From NCBI RefSeq assembly GCF_946478805.1, contig NZ_CAMLDC010000003.1, positions 62,001 to 126,000 of the forward strand: a DNA stretch of 64,000 nucleotides. The letters are read 5' to 3'. The notes beneath the pieces were generated by a model. The model saw only the letters and a list, made by a program, of their open reading frames with translations, did no database searches and had not been told where the DNA came from. Positions 51,698-61,020 of this stretch are shown here, one piece after another. A program made the position numbers and the translations under genes. The DNA is from an uncultured Fluviicola sp. GTDB taxonomy: Bacteria > Bacteroidota > Bacteroidia > Flavobacteriales > Crocinitomicaceae. Numbering within the stretch: position 1 is the stretch's first letter; each line of letters opens with the position of its first letter.

Positions 51698-53134
51698 TCA
51701 GGAATTATCAATAAGCTCTTCCATCAAATTAACCGTATACAATTGTTCGCTTGCACGTGTTACAGCAGTATACAACCAACGTAAAAAAGAGAAATCAACC
51801 TGTTCGAATTCCAGGTAACCATGATCCACAAATACGGCAGACCATTGTCCTCCCTGCGATTTATGACAGGTCACAGCATAGGCAAATTTAATTTGCAATG
51901 CATTGAAGTAAGGCGATTTCATGATTTCCTGGTAACGCTTTTGCTTATTGTGTTCATGCATGAAATCCTTTTCGATCTCGAAGAAGAGATTTTTCAGAAA
52001 ACCACGATCCAGGTTCGGTTGCTCTATAGTCAGGGTTTCCATGAAAGCAATGGCCTCAAAACGATCCAGATCCGGGTAGTCGATCAGGGAAATTTCCAAA
52101 TGTGCGAACCGGACACCATACAATTCTTCGATGCGTCGAATGCGGTGAACTTTTATCAATTCACCATTTGCAATGAATCCGGCAGAACTGAGCGGATCCA
52201 ACCAAAAATAATTGTTCTTTACAACCATCAGCAGATCTCCGCCACACAACTCCTCTTCCATCATTAAAATGCGGTTCCGTATGTGTTGATTATACAAATT
52301 GGCCCGTTTGTTCGATCGGGTCACGATCATCACCTCATCTGCCCCATAATTGCTATAGGAAGATTCTATTTTCTCTATCAGTTCATCACCCGGAACAGCT
52401 TTCACATCCTGGAAGGAATGTAGATCCAACTGAGGTACTGTTTCATCCACCTGGGCTTGCCGAATACGTGTAGCATTCTCCAAAATCCCGGAATCGGTTC
52501 GCTGTCTTACTACGGATGTCAATCCATAAATCGTAAAATGTACCAAAGGAAAGTGTTGACTCATATAAGCCGTGCTTAAGGCAGGACTTTCATCCGAACC
52601 AACCGGGGGAAGTTGTCCCTCATCTCCCAATAAGATCAATTTACAATTCTCTCCGCTCAATGCATATTCGAATACATCTTCCAATAAATTTCTCGAAACA
52701 CTACCGTCTGACTGAAGGGAATAATCCCCGATCATGGAAGCCTCATCGATGATGAAAATTGTGTTCCTGGATTTATTTGGTGCCAATTGCAATTTCACTG
52801 TTCCATCCGGACCGGTTCCCGTGAAATAGATTCGTTTATGAATGGTGGTGGCGAGCATCTTAGACCTTAATGAAAGTACTTTTGCTGCTCTTCCGGTTGG
52901 AGCCATCAATACCGTTTTACGCTTCAGGACATTCAATGCCTGAATATAAGCCCCAAGAATACTTGTTTTCCCTGTTCCGGCATATCCTTTCAGGATAAAA
53001 CAAGACGGGTTTTCCACCTCAAAAGTAAATTCAGAAAGGTGACGTATGAGCAATTCCTGCTCCGCATTCGGTATATGACCAAAAAAAGAACAGATTAACT
53101 GATAACATTCCTCCTGGAAAGACGGTAAACTCAT
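51698..53134 (-). CDS. RecD-like superfamily 1 DNA helicase
   Basis: 478 aa. Motif I GYAGTGKTS (50-58), Ia VLMAPTGRAAKVL, motif II FIIDEASMIGD, motif III LLGDEGQLPPVGSDE and the C-terminal motifs AVTCHKSQGGQW and LYTAVTRASEQLYTV are as in RecD2-type UvrD_C_2 helicases. The length equals the stand-alone exonuclease V-like ATPases of Bacteroidota. It probably acts in DNA repair or recombination. It stands alone, convergent with the PrsW gene. Confidence 0.9.
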   Translation of the reverse strand: MSLPSFQEECYQLICSFFGHIPNAEQELLIRHLSEFTFEVENPSCFILKGYAGTGKTSILGAYIQALNVLKRKTVLMAPTGRAAKVLSLRSKMLATTIHKRIYFTGTGPDGTVKLQLAPNKSRNTIFIIDEASMIGDYSLQSDGSVSRNLLEDVFEYALSGENCKLILLGDEGQLPPVGSDESPALSTAYMSQHFPLVHFTIYGLTSVVRQRTDSGILENATRIRQAQVDETVPQLDLHSFQDVKAVPGDELIEKIESSYSNYGADEVMIVTRSNKRANLYNQHIRNRILMMEEELCGGDLLMVVKNNYFWLDPLSSAGFIANGELIKVHRIRRIEELYGVRFAHLEISLIDYPDLDRFEAIAFMETLTIEQPNLDRGFLKNLFFEIEKDFMHEHNKQKRYQEIMKSPYFNALQIKFAYAVTCHKSQGGQWSAVFVDHGYLEFEQVDFSFLRWLYTAVTRASEQLYTVNLMEELIDNS

Positions 53135-53275
53135 AAACCAAAATTACGTATTCTAATTGCGAATGCCGAATTACGAATGCCGAATTATCCGATTCTCATT
53201 CTCTGCGTTCATCAGCGCCCTCTGCGGGAAATATCCTCTGCGATCAATCATCAGTAGCTGATTGCTTTTTCTTCC

Positions 53276-53283
53276 TATCTTTG
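53276..53283 (+). promoter_or_regulatory. Promoter -7 element for DUF3822
   Basis: TATCTTTG matches TAnnTTTG. It lies inside the first codons of the longest open frame, which implies the real start is downstream, at GTG 53298. Confidence 0.55.
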
Positions 53284-53297
53284 TACAAAACGAGTTT

Positions 53298-54047
53298 GTG
53301 CAGTTAATTATAGAAATTACTCAACAAAGCATTGCAGCATTCCAATTAACAGGAAGTGAAACCCGGCTATTGGAAAAAGCAAATTGTACAAAAAGAACAG
53401 ATGTCGGTTACAAAGAAGTATTGACGCAAGTCATTGAAAAAATCGGGAACCTGGATCGATTCGAAAATTTTTCATGTTCTTATTTTGCACAGGAATTCTG
53501 TTTGGTCCCGAATTCCTTATTCGCTGCCTCGACACCCGAAACATTATTGCAATACACTGTCCACAAGCCCATTTCAAAAAGCGATGTGGATTACAATCGT
53601 CTGCCTGAATGGAGTTCGGTAATCATTTACCAGCTTCCGATGTGGGTGAAATCCGTCCTCATCCTGAAGGCTCCCCGAATTGTCATACAACACGAAATAG
53701 CGCATATTCTCCGCCATCTGACTACAGGTTCATTGATTCCGTTAAGAAGTCATTTGGTCATTCACGAAGAACAATTTTCTTTTGTGGTCCGGAAAGACGG
53801 AAACATTGCACATACCAGCATCCAGGAATATCAAAGCGAAGAAGATATCGTTTATCACTTAGCGACTGTTTTCACACAGCTTAAAATCGAATCGAAAAAT
53901 GAATTGTTCATTCATGGTACGGGCGAGCAAACTGAAAGTATTCAAAAACGCCTGGAAACACATTTAAAAAAAATCAAGTTGTTTGAACAGTCCAAAATCG
54001 AAATACAAAGTTCCAATCATCTTCAATATCAGACATTGTGCGTATAG
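53298..54047 (+). CDS. DUF3822 protein
   Basis: 249 aa from GTG 53298 (MQLIIEITQQSIAAFQLTGS). Alternating strands FSCSYFAQEFCLVPNSLFAA, LPEWSSVIIYQLPMWVK and IVIQHEIAHILRHLTTG fit the DUF3822 family of Bacteroidota, an actin-like ATPase fold without known function. It overlaps rsmD by 10 bp and so is the first gene of the DUF3822-rsmD-coaD operon, a conserved order in the phylum. Confidence 0.7.
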   Translation: MQLIIEITQQSIAAFQLTGSETRLLEKANCTKRTDVGYKEVLTQVIEKIGNLDRFENFSCSYFAQEFCLVPNSLFAASTPETLLQYTVHKPISKSDVDYNRLPEWSSVIIYQLPMWVKSVLILKAPRIVIQHEIAHILRHLTTGSLIPLRSHLVIHEEQFSFVVRKDGNIAHTSIQEYQSEEDIVYHLATVFTQLKIESKNELFIHGTGEQTESIQKRLETHLKKIKLFEQSKIEIQSSNHLQYQTLCV

Positions 54048-54577
54048 TTAGAGGTATCTACAAAGCCAGGAGGTTCAGTCCTCCGAAAAGTTTCCCTTCA
54101 AGACCCACAACGGATTTTGCGAAAGAAGGAATCTTCAATGTACTGGAAAACAGGTATAGCCTGGTCAATCTCAATATCCTGGATCTCTGTGCCGGAACTG
54201 GAAATATTTCACTGGAATTCCTTTCACGGGAAGCCGGAGATGTGACTTCTGTGGATAAGCACCCCGTTTGTATCAAGTTCATGTATAAACTCAAGAAAGA
54301 ACTGGGAATAGAAGATGAATGGCACATTGTTAAAAATGAGGTGCGTGGTTACCTGGATAATTGCCCTGATACATTTGATCTGATCTTTGCAGATCCACCT
54401 TACGATCTCACATTTCACGATACACTTGTCCAAATCATCCGCGAACGGAAATTATTGAATCCTGGAGGAATTTGTTTGATCGAACATGGAAAACAAACGG
54501 ATTTGACGCAAGAAAGTGGTTATTTAGAAACACGAAACTTCGGTAATGTTTACTTCAGTTTCTTTCAATTTGAATGA
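54038..54577 (+). CDS. rsmD: 16S rRNA (guanine966-N2)-methyltransferase
   Basis: 179 aa from GTG 54038. The N-terminal RIVRGIYKARRFSPPKSFPS, RPTTDFAKEGIFN is the RsmD signature, motif I DLCAGTGN is at 49-56 and the catalytic DPPY at 119-122. It methylates N2 of G966 in the small subunit rRNA with AdoMet. It sits between DUF3822 (overlap) and coaD (1 bp gap). Confidence 0.95.
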   Translation: MRIVRGIYKARRFSPPKSFPSRPTTDFAKEGIFNVLENRYSLVNLNILDLCAGTGNISLEFLSREAGDVTSVDKHPVCIKFMYKLKKELGIEDEWHIVKNEVRGYLDNCPDTFDLIFADPPYDLTFHDTLVQIIRERKLLNPGGICLIEHGKQTDLTQESGYLETRNFGNVYFSFFQFE

Positions 54578-54578
54578 C

Positions 54579-55040
54579 ATGAAAAAAAGTGCATGCTTCC
54601 CCGGATCATTCGATCCATTCACTAAAGGTCATGAAGACATCATCCGAAAAGGCCTTGCTTTGTTTGACGAAATAGTTATTGCCGTTGGAATAAATTCAAC
54701 TAAGAGCTATTTATTTTCATTAGAAAACAGGCTGAAACATATCCGAAGTTGCTTCGAAGGTGAATCGAAAATTCGCGTGATCACTTACGAAAAACTGACT
54801 GTAGAAATGTGCCAGGATGAAGGATGCAACTTTATTTTACGTGGTTTGAGAGATGTCAAAGACTTTAATTACGAAGTTCCGATCGCATTGATGAACCGTT
54901 CGATGACAGAAATAGAAACAGTCTTTCTGATTCCCGACACTTCCCTTTTTGCAATCAATGCAACGATTATTCGCGAGATCTACAAAAATGGCGGGAAAAT
55001 TGATAAGTATGTAACAAATTTCGAACAGCTCGTTAATTAG
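54579..55040 (+). CDS. coaD: Phosphopantetheine adenylyltransferase
   Basis: 153 aa. The ATG at 54579 follows the rsmD stop by one base. Core MKKSACFPGSFDPFTKGHED has the T/HxGH nucleotide-binding motif with H18; LRGLRDVKDFNYE and FAINATIIREI near the end match PPAT. It transfers AMP from ATP to 4'-phosphopantetheine in CoA synthesis. Confidence 0.95.
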   Translation: MKKSACFPGSFDPFTKGHEDIIRKGLALFDEIVIAVGINSTKSYLFSLENRLKHIRSCFEGESKIRVITYEKLTVEMCQDEGCNFILRGLRDVKDFNYEVPIALMNRSMTEIETVFLIPDTSLFAINATIIREIYKNGGKIDKYVTNFEQLVN

Positions 55041-55042
55041 AC

Positions 55043-56470
55043 ATGAACAGATATCTCATCCTTTTTTTCATTTCCATTGCATCCTTACAACTACATGGTC
55101 AATCCCTGACCGAAATCAATGGGTACGCACCTGCCTATGTCGGGAAAGAAATAGAAGTTTATCAGATTTCCGACTTCATTACCATGAGGGAGGAACGAAT
55201 TGCATCTTCAACTGTAAAAGCGGATAGCACTTTCAGTCTCGTTTTCAACCTGGATGAAACGCGTAAACTGATCCTGAAATCGGGAAATAACAAATCGAGT
55301 ATGTTTGCAAATCCAGCGGGTAAATACGAGGTTTTATTCCAGGAAAAGAACAAATACGACGCTTATAATCCTTCAGGAAACTTCGTGGAGTTGATTTTTT
55401 TCAATCTTGGAAAAGAAGATATCAATTACAAGATTTTGGAATTCAACCGATGGAATGATGAGTTTGTTGCGACCTATTATACCAAACACAATGCAGATTC
55501 CAAGTTTTTTGTTGCCCGATTGGATACCTTTAAAATGGCGGTTGAAAAATACTATAACTCAGATACGACTGATCGGTATTTCAACTATCACAGAAGATAC
55601 TCCATTGCCAAACTGGATGATTTGCGTTTTACAGGGAACCGGAATCAATATGAAAAGTATGATTTTTATATCAAGTCCATTCCGACCTATTATCAAAATG
55701 AAGTCTACATGGACTACATCACTCATTTCTATGAGAAGCTTCTGCCGCGCATCAATTCGGAAATCAATAACCAAGTGTATCTGGGTATATTGAAATCAAG
55801 CCCGAGTGCAATCAACCGCGCGCTTTCCAAGGAATATACTTTGTCCAAACAATATAAACTGCGGGAACTGATCATGCTGAAAACACTTTCCGAGTGCTTT
55901 TATGAGAAAGATTATCCCCAAACCAATATCCTGACAATTATAGATAGTGTTGCCCGGTTTGCATTATTTCCGGAAAACAAGATCATTGCCCAGAATTTGC
56001 ATTTCCGATTGACAGAATTGAGCCAGGGAGCCAAAGCGCCCGATTTTTTACTGAAAGATGGGGACAAGGACCTGGCCCTTCCAAGCTTCCAAAAAAAATA
56101 TTTCTACCTTTTTTTCGTCGACCCGACCAGTCTGGACAATATGAAACAGATGAACCTCCTGAAACCGATCTATGAACGTTACAAAGAGAACATCAACTTT
56201 GTGATGGTTTACAAAGAAAATCCGGCTGTTGATCTAGCTAAACTAAAGAATGAATTGCCTTGGAAAGTCATTTCCAGCAAGGAAAGCAATTCCATTTTCA
56301 AGAACTACAATGTTGTAAACTATCCTTATTACGTGCTCATTGATCCTTTTGGCTACGTTGTGAACGCTCCGGCATTAGGACCTATTCCAAACGGTTCCTA
56401 CGATACAATAGACAAAACCTTCTTTTTGATTCAAAAAGCACTTAAAGAAGGAAATGGGTCAGATCGCTAA
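55043..56470 (+). CDS. Secreted thioredoxin-fold protein lacking CxxC
   Basis: 475 aa, 2 bp after coaD. A signal peptide (MNRYLILFFISIASLQLHGQ), a beta-rich N-terminal domain (DUF4369-like) and a helical middle. From residue 330, LSQGAKAPDFLLKDGDKDLA begins a TlpA/redoxin-like domain ending FKNYNVVNYPYYVLIDPFGY. The active-site loop reads FFVDPTSLDN, with no CxxC, so it cannot act as a thiol oxidoreductase. It may be a periplasmic scaffold or a decayed reductase. Confidence 0.7.
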   Translation: MNRYLILFFISIASLQLHGQSLTEINGYAPAYVGKEIEVYQISDFITMREERIASSTVKADSTFSLVFNLDETRKLILKSGNNKSSMFANPAGKYEVLFQEKNKYDAYNPSGNFVELIFFNLGKEDINYKILEFNRWNDEFVATYYTKHNADSKFFVARLDTFKMAVEKYYNSDTTDRYFNYHRRYSIAKLDDLRFTGNRNQYEKYDFYIKSIPTYYQNEVYMDYITHFYEKLLPRINSEINNQVYLGILKSSPSAINRALSKEYTLSKQYKLRELIMLKTLSECFYEKDYPQTNILTIIDSVARFALFPENKIIAQNLHFRLTELSQGAKAPDFLLKDGDKDLALPSFQKKYFYLFFVDPTSLDNMKQMNLLKPIYERYKENINFVMVYKENPAVDLAKLKNELPWKVISSKESNSIFKNYNVVNYPYYVLIDPFGYVVNAPALGPIPNGSYDTIDKTFFLIQKALKEGNGSDR

Positions 56471-56523
56471 ATAGAACTAGTGTTATTCGCGAATTCGAGT
56501 TATTTTTACAAAAAAAATAAAGA

Positions 56524-57108
56524 ATGCGTTACAATCTAAGTGAAGTAACAGCGATTATTCGTGATCGAAGAACCATTTACCCGGAACAATACAGTACCCG
56601 AAAAATTCACAAAGAGCAAATCGAATTGCTGCTGAACAATGCTGTTTGGGCTCCTACACATGGAATGACCCAACCTTGGAGGTTTATCGTATTCCAGAAC
56701 AATGCCCTAAACGAATTGTCTGAATCCTTAGGAAGTATTTATCTTGCTGAAATCCCGAAAGAGAAACAAGTGGACAGCAAACTGGGTAAATTGATGAGCA
56801 GACCCAAAATGGCAAGTGCAGTAGTTGCAATCATACTGGACCGCGCTGAAGATACCCGAATCTCGGAAGAAGATGATTTTGCGGCCATTTCATGTGCAGT
56901 TCAGAATATGCATTTGACGGCAACAGCCCAAGGAATAGGTGGATTTTGGTCTACTCCGGGAATTATGAAATCCGAACGGTTCAATGAGTTTTTGGGATTG
57001 AAGATGGGACAGCGTTGTGTTGGTCTGTTTTACCTCGGATATCCGGCAATCGAATGGCCAAAAGGTCAGCGAAAACCGATTGAATACCTAACTGAGTGGA
57101 AACAATAA
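56524..57108 (+). CDS. Nitroreductase-family flavoprotein
   Basis: 194 aa. RDRRTIYPEQYSTRKIHKEQ with NAVWAPTHGMTQPWRFIV is the FMN-binding start of nitroreductases, followed by AISCAVQNMHLTATAQGIGG and FLGLKMGQRCVGLFYLGYPA. It uses FMN and NAD(P)H to reduce an unknown substrate. Monocistronic. Confidence 0.85.
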   Translation: MRYNLSEVTAIIRDRRTIYPEQYSTRKIHKEQIELLLNNAVWAPTHGMTQPWRFIVFQNNALNELSESLGSIYLAEIPKEKQVDSKLGKLMSRPKMASAVVAIILDRAEDTRISEEDDFAAISCAVQNMHLTATAQGIGGFWSTPGIMKSERFNEFLGLKMGQRCVGLFYLGYPAIEWPKGQRKPIEYLTEWKQ

Positions 57109-57179
57109 CTTGATCAAATAGACGTTAGTCTACCAACCAGTTAAAAACAAAACGCGTTAATAGTAGAAAGAGAAAGTAC

Positions 57180-57950
57180 ATGCTGAAATCCATATTTATC
57201 TTAATTATTTGTGCTTTTTCGCTGGTTTCCTACGGACAAAAACGAAAAAAGGAACGGTTCCCATCTTATTTTGGGATTGTTGCGGCTCCCGTTATCCCAA
57301 ATAACTTTATCGGTGCAGTTCACACCGAATTTTTGGATAGTACCGGTTCCATGACCACTGATTTCCATAATAAATGGGGATACACCTTTGGTGCAACTAT
57401 CCGAATCGGATTATCAAAGAACATTAGTATCGAAACAGGAATTTCTCAAGTTAGACGGATCTACAATGTGGGAATTTCGATTCCGGATTCAAATATTTAC
57501 GATAGTAAAAAATTAGCATTTATAAACTACGACATTCCTATCAACGCGCTTTTTTATGTTAAAATGACTGAGAAATGGTTTGCAGATGCTTCGCTTGGTG
57601 TGTCAATCACGCACTATCCATCAGACGTTCAGGATTCCATGCTTCCTGAAGCAAAAAAAGCTATTTTCATTCAAGGAAGAAGAACAGCGAGTACTTACTT
57701 TGCTTTTAATGCCGGGGTTGGTTTTGAATACCGGACAGAAAAGGCAGGAACGTTCTTTTTGGGTTTTGGTGCCAAGGTTCCGTTCAAACCACCACTTTTT
57801 GGTGTCTCCATTCTTAGACAGAGTGGAACATCCAACCAATTATTTGCTTACAAACCCCTTTCTGCAGGTTATTTCACCATTGATTTCAGGTATTTCATCC
57901 CGACTCCCAGAAAGAAGAAGGATCCTCCGAACAAACCGATTATAGAATAA
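57180..57950 (+). CDS. Outer-membrane beta-barrel protein
   Basis: 256 aa. A signal peptide (MLKSIFILIICAFSLVSYGQ) precedes alternating amphipathic strands ending in aromatics (KWGYTFGATIRIGLSKNISI, WFADASLGVSITHYPSD, GVGFEYRTEKAGTFFLGFGA). It resembles the small porin-like/OmpA-like barrel families of Bacteroidota (OMP_b-brl). The last residues are basic. It begins the 57180-58971 run; the next gene starts directly after its stop. Confidence 0.65.
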   Translation: MLKSIFILIICAFSLVSYGQKRKKERFPSYFGIVAAPVIPNNFIGAVHTEFLDSTGSMTTDFHNKWGYTFGATIRIGLSKNISIETGISQVRRIYNVGISIPDSNIYDSKKLAFINYDIPINALFYVKMTEKWFADASLGVSITHYPSDVQDSMLPEAKKAIFIQGRRTASTYFAFNAGVGFEYRTEKAGTFFLGFGAKVPFKPPLFGVSILRQSGTSNQLFAYKPLSAGYFTIDFRYFIPTPRKKKDPPNKPIIE

Positions 57951-58433
57951 ATGGAAATTCCGCAAAGAGCAAAAGAAATTATTGAGAAATTCAATTTAAA
58001 AAGTCATCCCGAAGGTGGCTTTTATACTGAAAATTATCGTTCTTCTCAATTCATTCCGGGAAAAGACCGACAGCTTCTCACCAGTATTTATTTCCTGATT
58101 ACCGGAAACAGCATCTCCAGGTTTCACCGCATCCAATCAGACGAATGTTGGTATTTTCATGAGGGTTCTCCTCTACTTGTTCATAGCATTTTACCCGACG
58201 GAAAGCATGAAGTCATTGAACTCGGTCTGAATCTCACTCAAAATGAAGTTCCGTTCCACGTAGTTCCGGCTCTTACCATTTTCGGTTCCCATTTGAAAAA
58301 CGATGAAGGGTATGCATTCGTTTCCTGTGCGGTTGCTCCCGGCTTTGATTTCGCAGACTTTGAGTTATTCACTTCCGAAGCATTAATGAAACAGTATCCG
58401 GATCATCAATCCATTATTACCAAACTGACATAG
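57951..58433 (+). CDS. Cupin-fold DUF985 protein
   Basis: 160 aa. KSHPEGGFYTENYRSSQ, then ISRFHRIQSDECWYFHEGSP and LVHSILPDGKHEVIELGLN are the motifs of DUF985/cupin_5. A metal site formed by E/H residues is likely. No catalytic role is known. Its ATG follows the stop of the barrel gene immediately. Confidence 0.85.
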   Translation: MEIPQRAKEIIEKFNLKSHPEGGFYTENYRSSQFIPGKDRQLLTSIYFLITGNSISRFHRIQSDECWYFHEGSPLLVHSILPDGKHEVIELGLNLTQNEVPFHVVPALTIFGSHLKNDEGYAFVSCAVAPGFDFADFELFTSEALMKQYPDHQSIITKLT

Positions 58434-58434
58434 G

Positions 58435-58971
58435 ATGTCAAAATGGAAAGTTTACTTATTGGGATTTGCCACTTTATTGATGGCTCCTCTTGGCTGGCTC
58501 CTGTGTGGAATGCCTGAAATAAGTGATTTTCTTCAATTGGATCATATCGCAAATGTTTGGACCGGAATCGGAATCGAATACGGGATCGCCTTCGGAATTC
58601 TGATGCTCATTTTCACCAACACCGAAACTGCCCGGAAGAGTTTTTCAGTTCAGCACCAACTTATCAGGTCTCTTCGATTAAATATCGTTGATATTTTATT
58701 CCTGTCACTTTGTGCTGGGTTTGGGGAAGAAATTCTGTTCCGGATCGCTGTACAACAATGGTTGCACCCTGTTTTGGCAAGTATTGCTTTTGTTGCAATT
58801 CATGGCTACATCAATCCGCGGGATCTGGATACTACCAAGTACGGATTACTCGTTTGTTTGTTTATCCTGGTTCTCAGCTATGCCATTTCAGGTGAACAAG
58901 GATTGTGGTTTTGTATTGCCGCACATGCAAGCTATGATTTCGTCTTGTTTTATTTCTGGGGAAGGAATTAA
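58435..58971 (+). CDS. CPBP-family intramembrane protease
   Basis: 178 aa, about five TM segments. EExxxR motif E98-E99-R103 in FGEEILFRIA, H123 in AFVAIHGYINP, H164 and D168 in AAHASYDFVLF. It is one base after the cupin gene, giving a barrel-cupin-CPBP run. It overlaps the convergent LRR gene by 4 bp. Substrate unknown. Confidence 0.8.
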   Translation: MSKWKVYLLGFATLLMAPLGWLLCGMPEISDFLQLDHIANVWTGIGIEYGIAFGILMLIFTNTETARKSFSVQHQLIRSLRLNIVDILFLSLCAGFGEEILFRIAVQQWLHPVLASIAFVAIHGYINPRDLDTTKYGLLVCLFILVLSYAISGEQGLWFCIAAHASYDFVLFYFWGRN

Positions 58972-59693
58972 GGCTCGATGTATATAACCAATCGGTTGGT
59001 TTGCTGAGATAAAAAGCATATGGGAAAAACAATAGATGGATCTGCTTTTATTTTTTCAAGCATGCGCAAGGTACAAGCCGATTCGGGAACGCGCAACAAA
59101 GCACCGGCATATTGCAGATTCAATTCCCTCAATCCTCTCATGAATTGCATGGAATCCGGAAGTTTACTCAGATTATTGAAGCTCAGGTCCATGAATTGCA
59201 TGGATGACAGATATCCCAGATCTTCGGGGAGCAGCTGGATCGAATTCCGGTTCAAATCCAATTGTTCCAGTTTTTTTAAACTACCCAAGGAATCCGAAAC
59301 ATGTACCAATTTATTATTCGAAAGAAACAGGCGTTCCAGGTTTTGGAGTCTGCAAATACAATCCGGAATAGAATCAATGTCGTTATAAGCCAAGCTAAGC
59401 ACTTTTAGGTTCTTTAAACCGCAGATTGCTTTCGGGAATGATTTCATTTGATTACGTCCAAGGTAAAGCACCTCTAAATTCGAGAGATTGACGAGCTCAC
59501 TGTCAAGTTCCGTAATTTGATTTCCGAACAGGGAGATTTTTGTAATGGTAGAATCGTAGTACAACTCAAACGGGACGGCAGAAAGATGTTTGTGGTTCAT
59601 GAATACTTCCCGTCCTTTGGTTCGGGTGGAAGTGATCACGGAACAAGCTGAGCAAAGACTTGCAACATATGCTATGAAAAGGAGTTTACGCAT
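58968..59693 (-). CDS. Leucine-rich repeat lipoprotein
   Basis: 241 aa from ATG 59693. Lipoprotein signal MRKLLFIAYVASLCSAC, then about seven LRRs of 23 residues such as LSNLEVLYLGRNQMKSFPKA, LKNLKVLSLAYNDIDSIPDC and LKKLEQLDLNRNSIQLLPED. LRR proteins bind other proteins. An envelope-bound adaptor is likely. Monocistronic. Confidence 0.8.
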   Translation of the reverse strand: MRKLLFIAYVASLCSACSVITSTRTKGREVFMNHKHLSAVPFELYYDSTITKISLFGNQITELDSELVNLSNLEVLYLGRNQMKSFPKAICGLKNLKVLSLAYNDIDSIPDCICRLQNLERLFLSNNKLVHVSDSLGSLKKLEQLDLNRNSIQLLPEDLGYLSSMQFMDLSFNNLSKLPDSMQFMRGLRELNLQYAGALLRVPESACTLRMLEKIKADPSIVFPICFLSQQTNRLVIYIEP

Positions 59694-59784
59694 CATCTGA
59701 AATCGAAAGTACAATAATATTCATTCCATTAAACCAATCGGCACAATTTGTGTCTTATCGGTAATAATCATAAAATAATTTAGA

Positions 59785-60225
59785 ATGAAGACACTTATTT
59801 TAGCATTAGCAATGGTAGTTGGCGGAACAGCAATCGCTCAACAACACGAAAAGAGAGAACGTAAACCCGCAGAAGAACGGGCAACAAATTCGTCTCAGAA
59901 AATGAAGACGAAACTGGGTCTGGATGATAGTCAAACAACTAAAATCCACGACATCAATTTGGGAATTGCTCAGAAAAACGATGCGATCCGTGATAATACA
60001 GCTTTGACAAGAGAACAAAAAATGGCTCAGTTGAAAGAAAATCAAAATTCACGCAATGTGCAGTATAAGGAAGTTCTTACAAGCGACCAATACACAAAGT
60101 ATGAAGCTTGGGAAAAAGAAAAACGCGAAAAAATGCAAGCGAAACACGCTGAAAAGCAGGGATCGAAAGGTGGAAAGGGAACAAAACCCACAAGTCCTCC
60201 TCCAACTGATGATGACGAATTGTAA
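59785..60225 (+). CDS. Secreted Spy-like hypothetical protein
   Basis: 146 aa with signal peptide MKTLILALAMVVGGTAIAQQ. The mature part is helical and strongly basic (KLGLDDSQTTKIHDINLGIA, LTREQKMAQLKENQNSRNVQ, VLTSDQYTKYEAWEKEKREK), similar to the LTxxQ-type motifs of Spy/DUF4890 periplasmic chaperones. The tail is Lys/Gly then Pro/Asp-rich. Confidence 0.65.
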   Translation: MKTLILALAMVVGGTAIAQQHEKRERKPAEERATNSSQKMKTKLGLDDSQTTKIHDINLGIAQKNDAIRDNTALTREQKMAQLKENQNSRNVQYKEVLTSDQYTKYEAWEKEKREKMQAKHAEKQGSKGGKGTKPTSPPPTDDDEL

Positions 60226-60230
60226 AAAAG

Positions 60231-60306
60231 AAAGACTTTAGACTATAGACAAAAGACGAAAGATAGATCTGAGTCTTACGTCTATAGTCTTTTATCTCAA
60301 GTCTTT
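60231..60306. terminator. Long inverted repeat between convergent genes
   Basis: AAAGACTT...AAGTCTTT and, inside, GACTATAGAC (60241-60250) with GTCTATAGTC (60280-60289) form a long hairpin between the Spy-like gene and msrA. It may act as a bidirectional terminator; the GACTATAGAC-type words look like a dispersed intergenic motif. Confidence 0.5.
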
Positions 60307-60835
60307 ATTTCAACCTATCCGCAAACACTTTTTTGAATTTCTCATATTTCGGTCTCACCACCGCCTGACAATAAGCATTACCCGGATTCAATTCCAGATA
60401 ATTCTGATGGTAATCTTCCGCCGGGAAGTAATTGGAAATCGGTGAAATCTCCGTGACAATCGGATTCTCCCAAACATGTTCCGAAGTTAGTTTCGCTTTA
60501 TAAGCCAGCGCTTTTTCCTTTTGCTCTTCATCATGAAAGAAAATCACCGATCGGTATTGTGTCCCGATATCATTGCCTTGTCTGTTTAACTGTGTCGGAT
60601 CATGGACAAACCAAAATACTTCCAGCAATTCATCAAATGAAACAATGGAATCGTCATAAACTACGCGCGCCACTTCTGCATGACCTGTATTTCCATCACA
60701 AATCTGTTTGTAGGTAGGCTTATCCACGTGTCCGCCCGCATAACCGGAAGTCACCGAAACAACTCCCTTCATATCTTTATAACATGCCTCAATGCACCAA
60801 AAACATCCTGCACCTAATGTGGCTTCTTTTATCAT
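60305..60835 (-). CDS. msrA: Peptide-methionine (S)-S-oxide reductase
   Basis: 176 aa. GCFWC active site with C11, the sequence GVVSVTSGYAGGHVDKPTY, FWFVHDPTQLNRQGNDIGTQ and YHQNYL-type end all match MsrA. It reduces methionine-S-oxide with thioredoxin. It ends in a long inverted repeat. No MsrB domain is fused. Confidence 0.95.
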   Translation of the reverse strand: MIKEATLGAGCFWCIEACYKDMKGVVSVTSGYAGGHVDKPTYKQICDGNTGHAEVARVVYDDSIVSFDELLEVFWFVHDPTQLNRQGNDIGTQYRSVIFFHDEEQKEKALAYKAKLTSEHVWENPIVTEISPISNYFPAEDYHQNYLELNPGNAYCQAVVRPKYEKFKKVFADRLK

Positions 60836-61005
60836 TTGTTCTTTTTATCAAAAATAAGAAGAAAAAGCGTAGCTTTTGATATGGCAAGCGTTAGTGCAGC
60901 CTTGCTTTTGAAGACAAAATTATGACAAACGTCAGAGCGGAAATAATTTAGGAGAAGTGACCGTTTTTTAAATCCGGATTCTCCCTTTAACCAAAAGAGT
61001 TTGCC

Positions 61006-61013
61006 TATTTTTG
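61006..61013 (+). promoter_or_regulatory. Promoter -7 element for the MFS gene
   Basis: TATTTTTG matches TAnnTTTG and ends 7 bp before the TTG start at 61021, leaving almost no leader. Confidence 0.45.
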
Positions 61014-61020
61014 TCTCATC

